The translations under genes and the position numbers were made by a program. From NCBI GenBank assembly GCA_015680685.1, contig MNCI01016273.1, forward strand, positions 751,951 to 815,950: a DNA stretch of 64,000 bases. The letters are read 5' to 3'. Position 1 is the stretch's first letter. Each line of letters starts with the position of its first letter. Source of the stretch: Gnetum montanum (taxonomy: Eukaryota > Streptophyta > Gnetopsida > Gnetales > Gnetaceae). The notes under the pieces were generated by a model, which saw nothing but the letters and a program-made list of their open reading frames with translations, searched no databases and was not told the DNA's origin. Shown piece by piece: positions 1-11,989 of this stretch.

Positions 1-943
1 CCGTAGAGTTCAAAGGGAATATAATAAAACCATGTATAGATAGAGAGGTTTCTAAAATTATATCTACATTAATCTAGCTCATACTAGGACAATAAAATAG
101 AAAGTCTTAGATCTAGATCCACTAATTCATAATAAAGTAATGAATAAATAATAAATCTATGCATTTAATATAATCAAACTCTAGGAGAAGAATATGATTA
201 TGATGGTACAACTTCCAAATCAGCCTTTTAAGCCCTTGCAAATATTAGCAAACAACTAATCCAATGCTTAAATCCTAATAAATGCTTATTGGATTACTTT
301 GCATGCCTTTGGGATGGATCTAGATTGTTTCATAAATAATCTTCATGCAATGTTACCTCATACGTTCTATTCAAGGCTTGGATGTTTACACTTAGAAGAC
401 TAAGTTTTAGGTTAGATATCCACCTTGAAACCTACAAAGGCTATGCTTGGATATCCACACTGGATTTTTAGACATTCATAACTAGGACATCCAACTTTTA
501 GTCTTGAGTGTTTAACATTGGAACATCTATGCTGAAATCTTTGACATCTGGTCTAGAATAAGAATGACATCTAAACTTGACCTACTCTCTTCTTGGATGT
601 TTAGCATGAAGTCTAAACATTTGGCTTACATCCAACATTGAAAAGAAGATGGTTGATCCATATCTCTATGTGTCTTAGAGTCATTCATCTAGCTTCCTTA
701 ACTTCCTCCTTGTCCTATTTCTTATAAGTTGGTTAATCCATAAAACACATGAGCAACCAAACACACTTTTCTATTGTCTAATTTTTAGACTAGAAAAATA
801 TGAGATAGATCAAAAGACATCACATTAATCCATCAAGTAAAAGCATTTATAAGACTATCATAAGAGAATATTCATAAATAGCTCAAGCCTAAAGAAAAAT
901 GTACTAGCTTAAGATATATAAAAAATGTGGGATCTTATATCCT
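1..943 (-). repeat. Decayed 3' LTR of element E (left end outside window)
   Basis: The minus-strand pol of element E ends near 955. It is followed on that strand by a purine-rich tract (aaggaggaggata, complement of 944-956) typical of a polypurine tract, so the LTR should start at about 943 and run leftwards. The terminal ~150 bases (788-943) are recognisably repeated at 34845-34977, where the terminus reads TGTAATACTCCACA on the minus strand, a normal LTR start. Bases 120-190 also resemble 34760-34843, so the two copies differ by about 590 bases of extra sequence here. That extra stretch holds short diverged repeats. I found no outer boundary or target duplication. Boundary confidence is low; LTR identity is moderate. 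Confidence 0.5.
370..660. repeat. Array of short diverged ggatgt/acatcc repeats in the E LTR
   Basis: Variants of cttggatgttta and of its complement (catctaaac, acatccaac) recur roughly every 25-60 bases, for example at 375, 452, 486, 521, 543, 568, 594, 614 and 638. Both orientations occur, so the block has many small inverted repeats. The related LTR end at 34845-34977 lacks this block. It lies in the presumed U3 region and recalls the palindrome cassettes of the A/B family, with unrelated sequence. Confidence 0.45.
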
Positions 944-954
944 CCTCCTTAAGA

Positions 955-3900
955 AGTTTCCTCTAAGATCTCAGCGAAGGTAGAAAGCACATCTTCCTCA
1001 AGCTTCCAAATCATGTTCTTAGAGCTATAATGACTCCATTGTACCTATAGCATAGGTACTATCTTACTCTTCAAGTTACACTTCATCTAATCTAAAATCT
1101 AAATAATTCATTCTAAGTAGGAAGTATCATCTTGACATCAACTCTCAAATTGATCTATTGCATGACTATCATTACTAACATACTTTTACAACATTGAGAT
1201 ATGGATCCATAAACTTTAAAGCCATGCATCCATCAGCTACATCATTAATAGTCTACAACACCTTGAGTGGATCCATAAACTTTATAGCAAGCTTATCATT
1301 CTTATTGAAGCATATAGAGTTCTACATAGGAGAGACAAAAAAAACAACATGTCATCAATAATGAATATTACTAGTATCATCCTATGATTAACATAGAAGA
1401 CATAATGAGCCTATGCTACATCCATCCACTCTTGAATACCATTAAGTTACTCAATGATATATACAACCAGGTTAGTGTTAAGTTGTTAATGATCCTCAGT
1501 CACATCCTAGTATAGAGAGGACATACATAGTCTACCATACAAGACCTTGTAAGATATTGCTCATAGACTCACTTGACAGTTATTGTTGTATTTGAATTCT
1601 ACTAATAAGTAGTTTATCCTCCAATACCTAGTTTATCCTCTTAACCTAACCATTCATTTGAGGATGGTTGACCATAATCATATGTAGCCTAGTTCTTATA
1701 TTACTATGGAATGCATGCCAAAACTTAGAGGTGAACTTGGATCTTAATTTGGAATAATATTAACAAGGAAACCATGAATCTTAGTAATCTCTACCAAAAT
1801 GAGCTAACCTATAACCTTTATACTTGAATTATTCTTTAGTGTTATAAAGTGAAACAACTTAGTTAATAAGTCTATAATCACTAGAATAGCATCATTCCTA
1901 CTTCATGTGTAAGGTAAACTAGTGATGAAGTCTATATTAACTATCTTCGACTTCCATTACAAAATGAAGTAAAGTTAGAAATAACAACCTAGTTTTTGAT
2001 GCTTAATTGTGATCTATGTATAAATTAATAACTTGGTTGTGAAATTTCTAACCTACTTCTTTATACTTGAATACCAATACATACTATTCAAACATTAATA
2101 CATCTTTTCCTTGCTCAAATGTATCTAAAACTTACTTAGATGAGCCTTCTTTAGTAATTTCTACCTCAAGGACTTAGGTGCATATACTTGATCCCTACAC
2201 CTAAGTAAACCATAAGCATTCATAAACACTATGATCTCATTAAGGTTTGTTAACTAAGTACATGAAGGACCTCACTATAACTTCTTTCAAGTTTCATCCA
2301 ATAGATATCACTTATCTTCCTTAACAAACCATACCAATGATGTAATTTTTCAACAACATAATTCAAGGCATCATCAATCATGTGGCTTCTACCCAAGTAA
2401 TACTAGATGATGAAGTTAAAGTCATCCAACAACTCTATCTACCTATTCTGATGTAGGTTTAGCTGAGGTCATCCCATAAGGTAATATAAATTCTTAATAT
2501 TCATCTAGATCATCAACTTCTATTTGTAGAAATAGTAATGATAGATCTTGAGTATGAACATCACACCATCCAACTCAAGATCATATGTTGGGTAACAAGT
2601 CTCATAAGACTTCAATTTTCTTGAACCATACATGGTAACCTTGCCCTCTTACATGAGGATAACTACACCTGAGGAATATTGGATGCTAAAGTTAAAGTTA
2701 GCTAATAACTTCACATACCTCTATCAATGCAGGTTTAGCTAATGTTATTCCATAAGGTGCTACAAATATTTTTAGTCCATCTAGATTATCAACTTCTTGT
2801 TGTAGAGATAGCACCTCTAAATCTTATGTGTGAACACCACATAGTCCAACTTAAGATTTTGTGATAGCTAATAAGTCTCATGAGGATTTAGTTGCCTTGA
2901 AGAATACATAAAAACCTTACCATCCTACATGAGAACATAATTGAAACCCTCACTAGAATCATTGATAGATACATTAATAGATTTCCTAGAAGGAGAGACC
3001 ATGATGAGGGTTAATATTAATCTCCTATTTAACTCATTGAATTCTTTCTACCAGGATGGATTCCATCTAAACTTGAACTCCTTCCAGAATGCCTTAATTA
3101 AAGGTAAAGCAATGCAAGAGAAGTTCTTAATGAATATCTGGTAATGTCCATCCACATTAAGAAAACTTTGCATCTCATCCATGTTCCTAGGAACCAATCA
3201 ATCATGAATGATCATGATCTAGGGGGGATCCACCATTATACTTACTCTTGATATTATGTGTTTAAGGAACTAGATATCATGCTACTAAAAAGAACATTTT
3301 GATTGTTGGGCATATAATTGATGCTCAAATATAATTTGCAAAATAGTCCAAATATGTTGCTCAAGCAACTACTTCAACTAAGAGTATACTAGAATATTAT
3401 TCATGAAGGAAAAATAAAAACATTGATTTAGGAATAGCCTCATGACATAATTCATAAGATGCATGAAGATGACAAGAGCATTAGTAATTCAAAATGGGAA
3501 AACCAAGAACTCATAATTTCCATATCATATTTGGAAATTCATTTTTAAGATGTTCTTTTAAATCTACACCTAGTGGTATCCAAACATAAGATCAATCTTA
3601 GAGAACACTCTAGCCTTATAGAAATAATCAAACAGACCATTTATACATAAAAATTATTCATCCTTTATTTTCACTTGGTTGAGCTAAAAATAGTTAAAGC
3701 ATAACCTTAGACTATCATCCTTCTTCTTGAAAAAAGAAAAAGACCAACCTACAAATAAGAATGTAAATCAATCAACTCTTTATTGAATAGCTCTTAAATT
3801 TCAATGTTTAGTTCTAATAGCTATATAGCACCTTCTATTTTGGCTTTGCATCAAGCTTGAGGTCAATCGCAAACTCTACCTTGTGCCTAGGAGGTAAACC

Positions 3901-4640
3901 TGATAACTAAGAATGAAAAACATCTTAAAACTCATGCATTACATAAGTTTGGTTAATCTCCCCTATACCAGCCTCATTTACAAACATAGAAAAATTAAAA
4001 TAACCTTTTTGTAATAGATAATGAAAGAGTCTAGAAGAAGTTAAATCTAGCTTAACTTGATGGGACTTCATATGCATTGTCACATATACATCATCAATTA
4101 CTATTAGGAAAACTATCTAACAATAAAAATCAAGATACCATAAAAAAATAACTAATTGATATCAAAGATGGTCTCATACTTACCTAGGTTCATAATTTGA
4201 AAATCATTTAGCCAAGGAAAGTTATAAAGCATAAAGAGTAAATATCTACAAACACAATTGATAATGATCACATTATCCGTAGTGCTAACTACTAAATCAC
4301 ATTCGAGAGGCTTAACTTTCTAGCTATAAATAACTAACCAAAATTTGATCCACAAAATAATGACTCATATCAGGGTCAAAGAGAATCAATGTAGAAAGAT
4401 TGAATATGATACCTTTAGCATCTATGATAGTGATGGTTGCACATCCATTGGTTAATTTATGATGGCATATACTCAATCGTGTATCCTAAGAGGTATACCA
4501 TTGCTCAAACTAGTTGATTCTATGGATATAACATTCTATGAAGACTTGCCACTCATATTATTTAAATAGGTTTCTCTCTTATGACCAAGTTGGCCATAAA
4601 GCAATCACTTGAGGTAATCTTAGCTAAGATTCCCAACTTT
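955..4640 (-). pseudogene. Element E pol remnant (protease, RT, RNase H, integrase)
   Basis: Translation of the minus strand in shifting frames shows the protease box as FDPDMSHYFV (4351-4380), with the glycine and alanine after the catalytic Asp replaced. The RT palm shows YGNYEFLVFPF (about 3530-3500), and the catalytic YxDD box reads FMNNILVYS (about 3410-3382), so both catalytic aspartates are now asparagine. RNase H follows (NDSSEGFNYVLM, SRQLNPHE). Integrase has DFITSLPYT and NHPQMNG (about 1690-1660). The tail VQWSHYSSKNMIWKLEED near 1040-980 resembles the C-terminal chromodomain-like tail of chromoviruses. Stops are frequent. Many changes are C to T type, as expected from long-term methylation decay. 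Confidence 0.8.
2405..2950 (-). repeat. 276-bp tandem duplication inside the RNase H region of E
   Basis: Two adjacent diverged copies share anchors such as taggtttagct (2454 and 2730), aagtctcat (2597 and 2873), agttaaagt and cttacatgag/cctacatgag. The anchors are offset by 276 bases, which is exactly 92 codons. The copies have diverged, so the duplication is old. It is confined to coding sequence and could have been tolerated as an in-frame expansion, or it may have happened after death of the element. Confidence 0.75.
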
Positions 4641-4779
4641 CCTACAAAGGAAATAAGAGAGAGATCTGTGATTGGTCATATCATCCATAAACTACTACTA
4701 TTATTAGTGCCACTACCAATAGGTTTCTTAGGCCATTTAGATGCACAAGTCTTTCCTCAAGAAGGTTAGTTCCTCTTCT

Positions 4780-5880
4780 AAACCTAATCACAATGCACTA
4801 CCTTAGCTTGTTGACTTCTATCTAGATTGATTATCTAAACATGAGTGTCTGCATATGTCTTATTATAATGAGAATGTAAATGGTTCTTGATATAAGGATG
4901 CAAACCATGAATGAATTATTTAGCTCTTACTTTCTCATTTTCCCAAATATGAGGTACACACATCCTAAGTTTAGAGAATTTGACATCATACTTAGGAATT
5001 GTCCAATTACCAAAAGAGAGGTAGTAGAACACCTCCTTCTTAGCATGCATGTACTACACTAGAACATAGAACTTATTGAATACAAGCAAGAAGTTTCTTC
5101 AAATAGCATCTATGTCTTTCTAGTACTTATCTTTCTTGTATGTGATCCACTATTAACTAGTTGTACCTTTGAGCTAGCACACAACCAGGTAAGTTTGTTG
5201 CACTAAGGAGTAGCTAAGCAACTTGAATGTTTCATTGATCGTATTAAGCCATTCTATGGAAATAATATGATCCTATGCATCATTGATGGTAGGAGGTATT
5301 AGTTTATGACATTTCTTCATAAGCTCATGCATCATGAGTTTCCTTCTATCCACCTGAGCTAATACCACCAAAATATGAAGTATTATTGTTGCACTATATT
5401 TACTACTACAAGAATTCCAACAGATGTTACTTAATATCTACTTAGTTAACCTCCATGTTTGGATTAAGGTTTTCATTAATCAAAGTCTCCAAATTAAGCC
5501 TTAATTCATCCTCAATGTAGGGATTATGTTCAAGGATAGAAATTAGAGTTGAATTGTAAGGTCAAACCTCCACATTTATAATTAACCTATGGCCTCTCAT
5601 ATCATGTGTTAGCATCAAGAAATATCAATCATAAATTAATAAGAACTCTTGAAAGCTTGGATTTGATTCCCACTAATAAGATCCTTCTAACTAACCTGGG
5701 CCAAAAATGTATTACCGTAGTATAATTCCTAAACCATTAGTCAACTTAACATTCTAGGAAGATAATTAAACTAGTGGAGCATCGAAATTTAATGTTAATT
5801 GAAAATAATTAGTAGCCATCATTGAGATTGGAGGAAGAGAAAATGCATGAGACATAACCACAAAAGAGATGATCAAAAAA
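4780..5880 (-). pseudogene. Element E gag remnant
   Basis: The minus strand between about 5400 and 4780 encodes, in broken frames, a stretch typical of the plant retrotransposon gag (capsid) family: IEWLNTINETFKLL, LKGTTS followed by two stops and WITYKKDKY, then FSKLRMCVPHIWENEKVRAK and FIHGLHPYIKNHL. The region up to 5880 includes a possible start near 5858 (MSHAFSLPPISMMAT on the minus strand). A degenerate CCHC knuckle (GQLGHKRET) follows near 4590. There are several in-frame stops. No intact capsid protein can be read. Confidence 0.7.
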
Positions 5881-6017
5881 GCTAAACATGAATTGAGAAC
5901 ATGATATAAATAAACTATCATATAAAAGCTCAAGATACATCAACTTATAAATTAATTCATGTATGGAAATGATAATATCTATGCATGAAATAATTTCTTA
6001 AATATGATAACATTCAT

Positions 6018-6890
6018 TGATGAGCGGTGAGGTACCTCTATGCTCAACCATACAAATCACAAGTGTTCATGCATGATTTGGTTAAATTTTGCGTATGGGA
6101 CTAGTTGTGGTATCTAGATCATTATGCTTTGATCACAGTTCATTGTCTTCACACTTAGAATAATGGTAACTTTGTCATGTATGGTTTAGTCCAAAGTGAG
6201 ACATATGATGTTGTTTAATTCTATGCTACTCTTAATGACAATAAAGAGGTAAATTAATTAAGCTACTGAATAATGGAAAACAAGATCTAAACTATCCTAT
6301 GTGCAATGAGTATTCACTCCTAAGTAATTGTACATGCCTTGGACTTTGTGAGACTACTTCTGGGATTTCCAAGCGTATGTCACTAGGTGTGCCAAAAAAT
6401 ACACTACTAGATTACCAAGTACTTACACTTGAATGCTTGTGATTAAGGCGTACACATTCCACTTAATGACAAGAATAGTAAATAGAAATAAATGAAAATG
6501 TTAACTAAATTAAATAATAATAATTAACAATTAAAAGAAATAATAATATGAGTGGATGTTGCAATAATGGGAGTAATCTCAATCTTTATTGCCAATCATC
6601 TAACGTGTCCAAGTACGTCACACCCAAACAAAGTTATCATACGATTACAAACATCACATTGTAGGCATGCACTAGGAATAACAGACTGTGAGAAAGATTA
6701 TCAAAAACTAAAAACTAAAACTATCTCCTCTATTTCTTATTACCTATCTCAACTAGGCATCCAAGTGTTGTATTGATAGGCTAGCCTAGAGGAGACGACA
6801 TCGGATATTCAACATTGCTTCTTAGCTTTGATGTTAGGTATCTGACATCCGAGCTCTGATATCAAGGCCTGAAAAATTGATGACTCATCA
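6018..6890 (-). repeat. 3' LTR of element A
   Basis: Read on the minus strand it starts TGATGAGTCATC (6890) and ends CGCTCATCA (6018). It aligns along its length with 14465-15351, including the block around 6160-6230 that is nearly identical to 14600-14680. The palindrome cassette occupies about 6795-6870. The TATA position seen in the partner LTR is altered here (minus strand cctatcaatac). The differences are mostly transitions, indicating an old insertion. Confidence 0.92.
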
Positions 6891-7070
6891 TACCCCAATG
6901 ACTAAATGAAAACTCATCCTTGAGTTAAAACAAAATGAGGAATATTTTCTTTACAAAATATTGGGAAGCTATGGGATTATTAACTAACTTAAAAAATAAA
7001 AAAAATAATTGAATCTTGCATGCCATAGTCATGTAGTACAAAAATGGAACACAAAATCACAAGACAAAAA

Positions 7071-9816
7071 TTAGAAAGCTCATGTGGTGCCTAGAGGCGG
7101 TGGCTCCACCATTGGTTACTTCCCTATGTTACTAGGCTTTTGAAATTTGTAATGATTAAACAATTCCTACAATTTTTCCTCTTTTGTCCTTGGATTGTGT
7201 ACCATCTAGGCTATTGATTTGATGTGTGCTAGCACCAGTACATCCCAAGGACATGGTAGTTGTAGGAACATTTGACTAGCCTTCATATACCAAGTTGCAA
7301 ACTACTGTCATTCCTTCTCAAAGGTCCTAATTTTTTCTCTAAGTTCATGATAATTTGTTAATCTTCTAGCTAGGTTTGAGGTAATGTCCTTCTATCCTTG
7401 GTAGTTGGCTTTAAACACTACTAATTCTAACTTTGCCACATGAAACTTCTACAAAGTGTCCTTTTGATCTGCAAACTCTTTTTCATACAATGCATAAGTG
7501 GTTGCTACCTACTTCTCTAGTTCATTTTGACGTTGACCTACTTTTAACATGGCAAGGTTGGCATATATGAGGTTAGCCAATGCCATGTATTCTTTCAAAT
7601 CTTCAATCTGTAACTCTTTATTCTTTACTTTTTCTTGGTGGACCAAGGCATAGTTGTCCAGAATTGGTTGCCACTTAGGATTTTTTACTGACAAGGAGCT
7701 GATGTGGGCTTTGGCCATCTAGATCTCTTTTTCATTTATCTATTTGTACATGCCTACTTGGTTAGGGAAGTGTTCCTTCAATTTCTTATGCTTCCTGGCC
7801 TTGTTTTTCAACACGCTGATTTCAATTGTTGATTTCTGACAAATAGTGGAGAGCTCCTCCATTAAGAGGATTCTATTCTCTTTGGTGAATCTATTAATAT
7901 CTTGGTTCATTCTCATTACTTGTTCTTTCAATTGGTGGATACTTTTTTCTAAGATATTCTTTTGCTTCTTAACTATGATCAACCTTGCATTCTCCATGGT
8001 GAGCTTCTTGTTTTCTTCTCTTGCAATGGTCAATGCCTTTTTGTATGCATGGAATTGTGCATCAACTACATAGGCATTTCAAACCTCCATCTCTTTTTCT
8101 TATTCTGTAGTTACTCTCTCCTTAGTGAGCTTGGTCAACTACTCCATCTTAAATTATTCAAATTGATTAGGTGCAACAAAATGGATAGGGTCTCGTCATT
8201 AAGCTCTCAGAGTAGCTAGCTCTTATTGTAGTCTTTTTACCTCTACTTCTGCATGCTCTACCCTAACTTTAGACATGGCTAACTTTCCTTTTATGGTGAT
8301 GAGGTCTAACTATACTATAGTAACATCACTAGGAATGTCAAGCAAATTGGTCATCACTTTCCCTATCTACAATAGTTGATCAAAAATATCCTCATGCACT
8401 GTAGGAGTCATTAAAGTCTCAGCCAACATCTGCACATCTTTGGTCCTAGTAAGATCTACTATGGGCATAACAGACACATTGAATGATTCTTTAATATGAT
8501 TTGTGATTACTTCTGTTGCACCTATCACATCCTCATGTTGCAGTACCACAACTATGACACCTTTTCCAATTTTGAGCCTTACTTGGAAGGATGCGACATT
8601 CCCAGAGATTTGTAGACCATTGGAATCCTCCTCCTAACTATAACAAGATCATCCCCCTTGTTGGATTATTTGAGACAGTGGGTTGTATGGCATCATCAAT
8701 TACTCAGAAGAGATTGGACTCATCCCTGCTTCCCTAGATGACAACTTCAGTGATCTTTTGCAAATGGCTTATGGAGGGCCTGTAATCTTGTGGTGGTAGT
8801 GGTGGAGGAGCTTGTGTTTGTGGGCATTGCTTAGGCTCATGTTGTGTTTCTACTTCTGGCTTTATCTTCTTCTTTGCTTCTTGCTCTTCACCAAGATCTT
8901 TTCTTAGTGCTATAGGTTTGAGGAATTCGGCAAAGGAGGCATTCTAATCCTTCTTGGGGATATCATATGTATATCCTAGGATTCTAGCACATTTTCATAG
9001 CCTTCTAATTAGGCAATGAAATGGGAATGTTGGCTTCCTTACCTTTTTCTCTTTGAACTACCATTGAATTTCAATGAAGTAAAATTGGGAAAGATTAGCT
9101 ACAAATTTACCCATTAAGATTGCATTTCCCCTGGCTACATATGTTGAAATTTGATTGAGCTCTTTGGTTGAAAAAAAGTGGTATGTTCCAATCTTGAAAT
9201 ACATCATCTCTTCTAGAGTTAGTTCATTATACATTTTATCCTCTTTGCCATACGTCCATTTTAGCCACAATTTTTTGGTCTCGGGGTCAGATCTGGTGGA
9301 TAGATGTGCTACCTTAGCTCCTTCATTTAGCAGATTGAGAGCCATAGCAATTGCTTTAACTAAGAAAGAGATATTTACTTCACAAATGTTGATGATGGTG
9401 CCATCATCTTTGTTGTGCCAGAATTGATGAGTCTCACTAAGGTACCACTTGCCACTATCGAAAAGAATGGACCACAAGGGTCACAACTTAAGTTGCATTC
9501 AAACTGCTTCTAGAGAAAACTCCATAAATGGGCAAAAATTCATTTCCATGATGACCAAGGTCAATGTGGACTTCTCTAGAATTGCAACAAGGTAATCAGG
9601 GGGCAATGTGAGATGTTATCCCTACATGGGAGCCTATGGTTCAACAATCTTCCCTTGGACTGACTGTCTAGTAGTAGGAGCATCTTGGTGAATGCTGAAA
9701 GATTGGGCTTCCTACTTTACATGTTCTGTATGTTCTCCTTGTTAGCCTTGGCCACCTTGGGGATGCTTAGCTACTCTTTGCAAAGGTTCACCTTGTGTAC
9801 CTCTTTTTGGGGCCAT
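7071..9816 (-). pseudogene. ORF3 of element A (decayed)
   Basis: The minus strand starts MAPKRGTQGEPLQR at 9816 and can be followed, through stops and frameshifts, to a stop at 7071. This matches the start (MAPKQKHP, then GEPSQP) and length of ORF3 in element B. The longest open part (9477-9058) holds WSILFDSGKWYLSE, TRSDPETKKLWLKW and LTLEEMMYFKIGTYHF, which align with B between 25350 and 25680. Residues decoded from 8033-7740 and 7718-7509 are rich in K, E, L, N and Q with heptad character, predicting a long coiled coil. The C-terminal VHNPRTKEEKL matches B. No signal peptide or membrane segment is evident, so an envelope role is not supported by what I see. Confidence 0.8.
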
Positions 9817-9867
9817 CTGAAATCAAGTAAAGATCAAGTGTTACTAAGATTATATTCTTTATCATTA

Positions 9868-9927
9868 ATTAGTTTATACCTTACTTGTTACATTAGTTTA
9901 TACCTTACTTGTTACATTAGTTTATTA
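9868..9927. repeat. 24-bp tandem repeat (2.5 copies) in the ORF3 leader of A
   Basis: The unit attagtttataccttacttgttac is repeated at 9868-9891 and 9892-9915, followed by a 12-base partial copy. The two full copies are identical, unlike the decayed surroundings, so this is a recent local duplication. It lies just upstream of the ORF3 start on the minus strand. Each unit contains caagtaaggta on that strand, which looks like a 5' splice donor. Confidence 0.85.
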
Positions 9928-10390
9928 AGTTCTTAATTCATATGACCATAGAGTTAGAAAAATTTTCAAGAAAAATCCCCAAAAGGTATCTATATCCTTT
10001 ACAACCCTTCATAATTAGTTTCTTTTTCCTTATGTGTGGCTTATAATGATGGTTATGGTTCCTTAGGTGGAAAAATTAAGGTTTCTAGCATTAATACAAT
10101 TGATTATGCATGATAATGCCCAAATTTTTTAACACTCTTACCCTTATGATACCTTCTGGGCTATAGCAAATTATCATCAATTGGAACAAGCTTTCCATGC
10201 GAGCATCCCCCACAACTAACTTGAACACTCTGGGTTAAGGTAAATTCAAATAGCATGGAAATCAAAGCAGTAAAAACCCAAATATTGCAAGTGGAAAGTG
10301 AGTGCATAGAGCTCTTAAGTCATGAGAAAAAATTTGAACAACTTCTGTAGTAGAAAATGATGAAAATGAAGTTTGAGCATTGCATGGGTC

Positions 10391-10483
10391 ATATATATAG
10401 TCTTTATTTGACTCGATGTTGGGTACTCAATGTCGAGTATGTGACATTGCATCAGACCCAATGTTGGGTAGGCGATGTCAAGG
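10391..10483 (-). promoter_or_regulatory. Internal palindrome cassette and TATA box before ORF3 of A
   Basis: On the minus strand, repeats of the type acattgggt, tacccaacatcgagt and aatgtcacatactcgacatt (10483-10411) are followed by agactatatatatgac (TATA at 10400-10391), about 575 bases upstream of the ORF3 start codon. The same repeat type (GATATC, TACCCAATGTC) occurs directly upstream of the TATA box in this element's LTR (15330-15240). Promoter activity is inferred from layout only. Confidence 0.55.
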
Positions 10484-11989
10484 TCCATGATTTTTTACTA
10501 AATGGGGTAGTTGAGCATGGTAACTAAATATTTGTGATTTGTTATAAGGTTTGAGGTTAGGTCCATGGTTCTGGGTTGGTGGAAAAATTAGTTTGAGGCA
10601 TCAGAAGTGTGATAGGGTGGAGTCAGTGACATGAAAAGCATTAGAATGAGTAAGAAAAAGGGCATTGAAATCAAATTTTTGGATAGATCATGTGATATGA
10701 AATAGAAAAGAACAAAATATAACAATTACATGCTTGGAGGATGAAGAATGATGTGGTTGTGTCAAACAAGTACAAAGCACAAAAGCTACACAAGTGGATC
10801 CTCCCCAAAGTAGGCTCTAGCCTATGATGCCCTTGTGTAACCACACCTAAACATGTTCATAGGCACTAAAAGGGTTGAATGCAACACATACTTGTGAAAA
10901 AAAAACACATATGTTAAAACCACCAATTTGAGATAATAACTCTATGTTACATAAGACCACAAGTTATGATCACTCGGACAATGAGATGAGATGGAATGTA
11001 GATAGGATTGTAGAAATTGGGACGTGAGGTGTCTTACCATGGGCACAAAGAACCCTTATGTGTTATTAATGGTTAGATAATCATAAGTCCTTCTTTCCAG
11101 GATTCAAACCAAGTCCACACTACATTGCAATGACATCACATCGTTTCATCCCATCAGGAATAATCATGAGACTATCATAGTTGTAAGGAGTAACATCACT
11201 TAGTGTTTTGTCTAAGTGAGGAGCTTTATTTATGGTGCACACACATTTTTTTCTTTTCCACTCTCTTTGTTTTTTTATTTTGAGAAGCCACCAACCTTCA
11301 AGCATGGGTACATGTCTTTCTAGTGGAACTTATAGAAGTTTGTTACATGTTATTTTAGGTTACTCTTACTTCCATTTTTCATTAGATCTACAAGGATATG
11401 GTTAGAACCTTAGCAACATGATAGAACATACAGAAGTGGGAATCCAAAAATCCCCTTGATGTCACACCCTTCACATTCTACCTTGGTTTTGTACTCTTCT
11501 ATCTAGACACAATGATTATGAAGTTAGTTTTAGGTTGAATGATGGAAAAGATTATCATCATGACCAAGGCCAGAACCTCTTATTAATGGAATGAGTGGAT
11601 GGATGGCATGGTCTCAATGTTCAAATAATCAGTTCCTTAAGACCTGATAGCATAAAGAAAACCTCACCTCAATGGGCAACATGATCATTTTATTCACAAG
11701 AGAGATTAAATAACAGATAAAATGAAAAAAACAACTAGAAAAAATTGGAAGAAATAGGAAAAAATGGATCAAGAAATATGAAAATGACAAAAAATTGTAA
11801 AACAAAAAGATAAAAAGCACTAAGAATCATGAAGATTAGAATGGGGGGATGACCACCACAACTAAAAATTTGGCCATGATAAGGATTAATAAGTGGATGA
11901 ATAGGATCCATGCATGTATGAAAAATTGGTAGTCATTCATGCCCTAGCCATTGGGCGTCTATTGGTGGTGTGATGGCTAGGTAGAAAAA

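Larger units (their letters stand above)
944..5880 (-). mobile_element. Element E: decayed Ty3/gypsy chromovirus-like retrotransposon
   Basis: On the minus strand the domains occur in autonomous Ty3/gypsy order: gag (about 5400-4780), a degenerate zinc knuckle (about 4590), aspartic protease (4351-4380), reverse transcriptase (about 4100-3250), RNase H (about 3110-2400), integrase (about 2350-1600) and a chromodomain-like tail (about 1040-955). Every domain has stops and frameshifts, so the element cannot be functional. The RNase H (motif DGKVFMYSSRQL) and integrase (DFITSLPYT) wording suggests the Tekay/Del branch. The 5' LTR is not clearly identified: elements A and B are inserted close to where it should lie, so it may be split. 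The integrity call is firm; the lineage is an inference. Confidence 0.8.

Noticed and set aside
2941-3144. 67-residue plus-strand open frame
   Set aside because: It is the reverse strand of the element E RNase H coding region, which is recognisable on the minus strand.
5880-5915. Possible primer-binding site and 5' LTR end of element E
   Set aside because: gagaacatgatataa resembles the site only weakly, and no LTR pair could be aligned to it.
6848-6864. gagctctgatatcaagg, resembling a reversed tRNA-Met primer site
   Set aside because: It lies inside the 3' LTR of element A within the palindrome cassette, and the element's real primer site is at 14446-14463.
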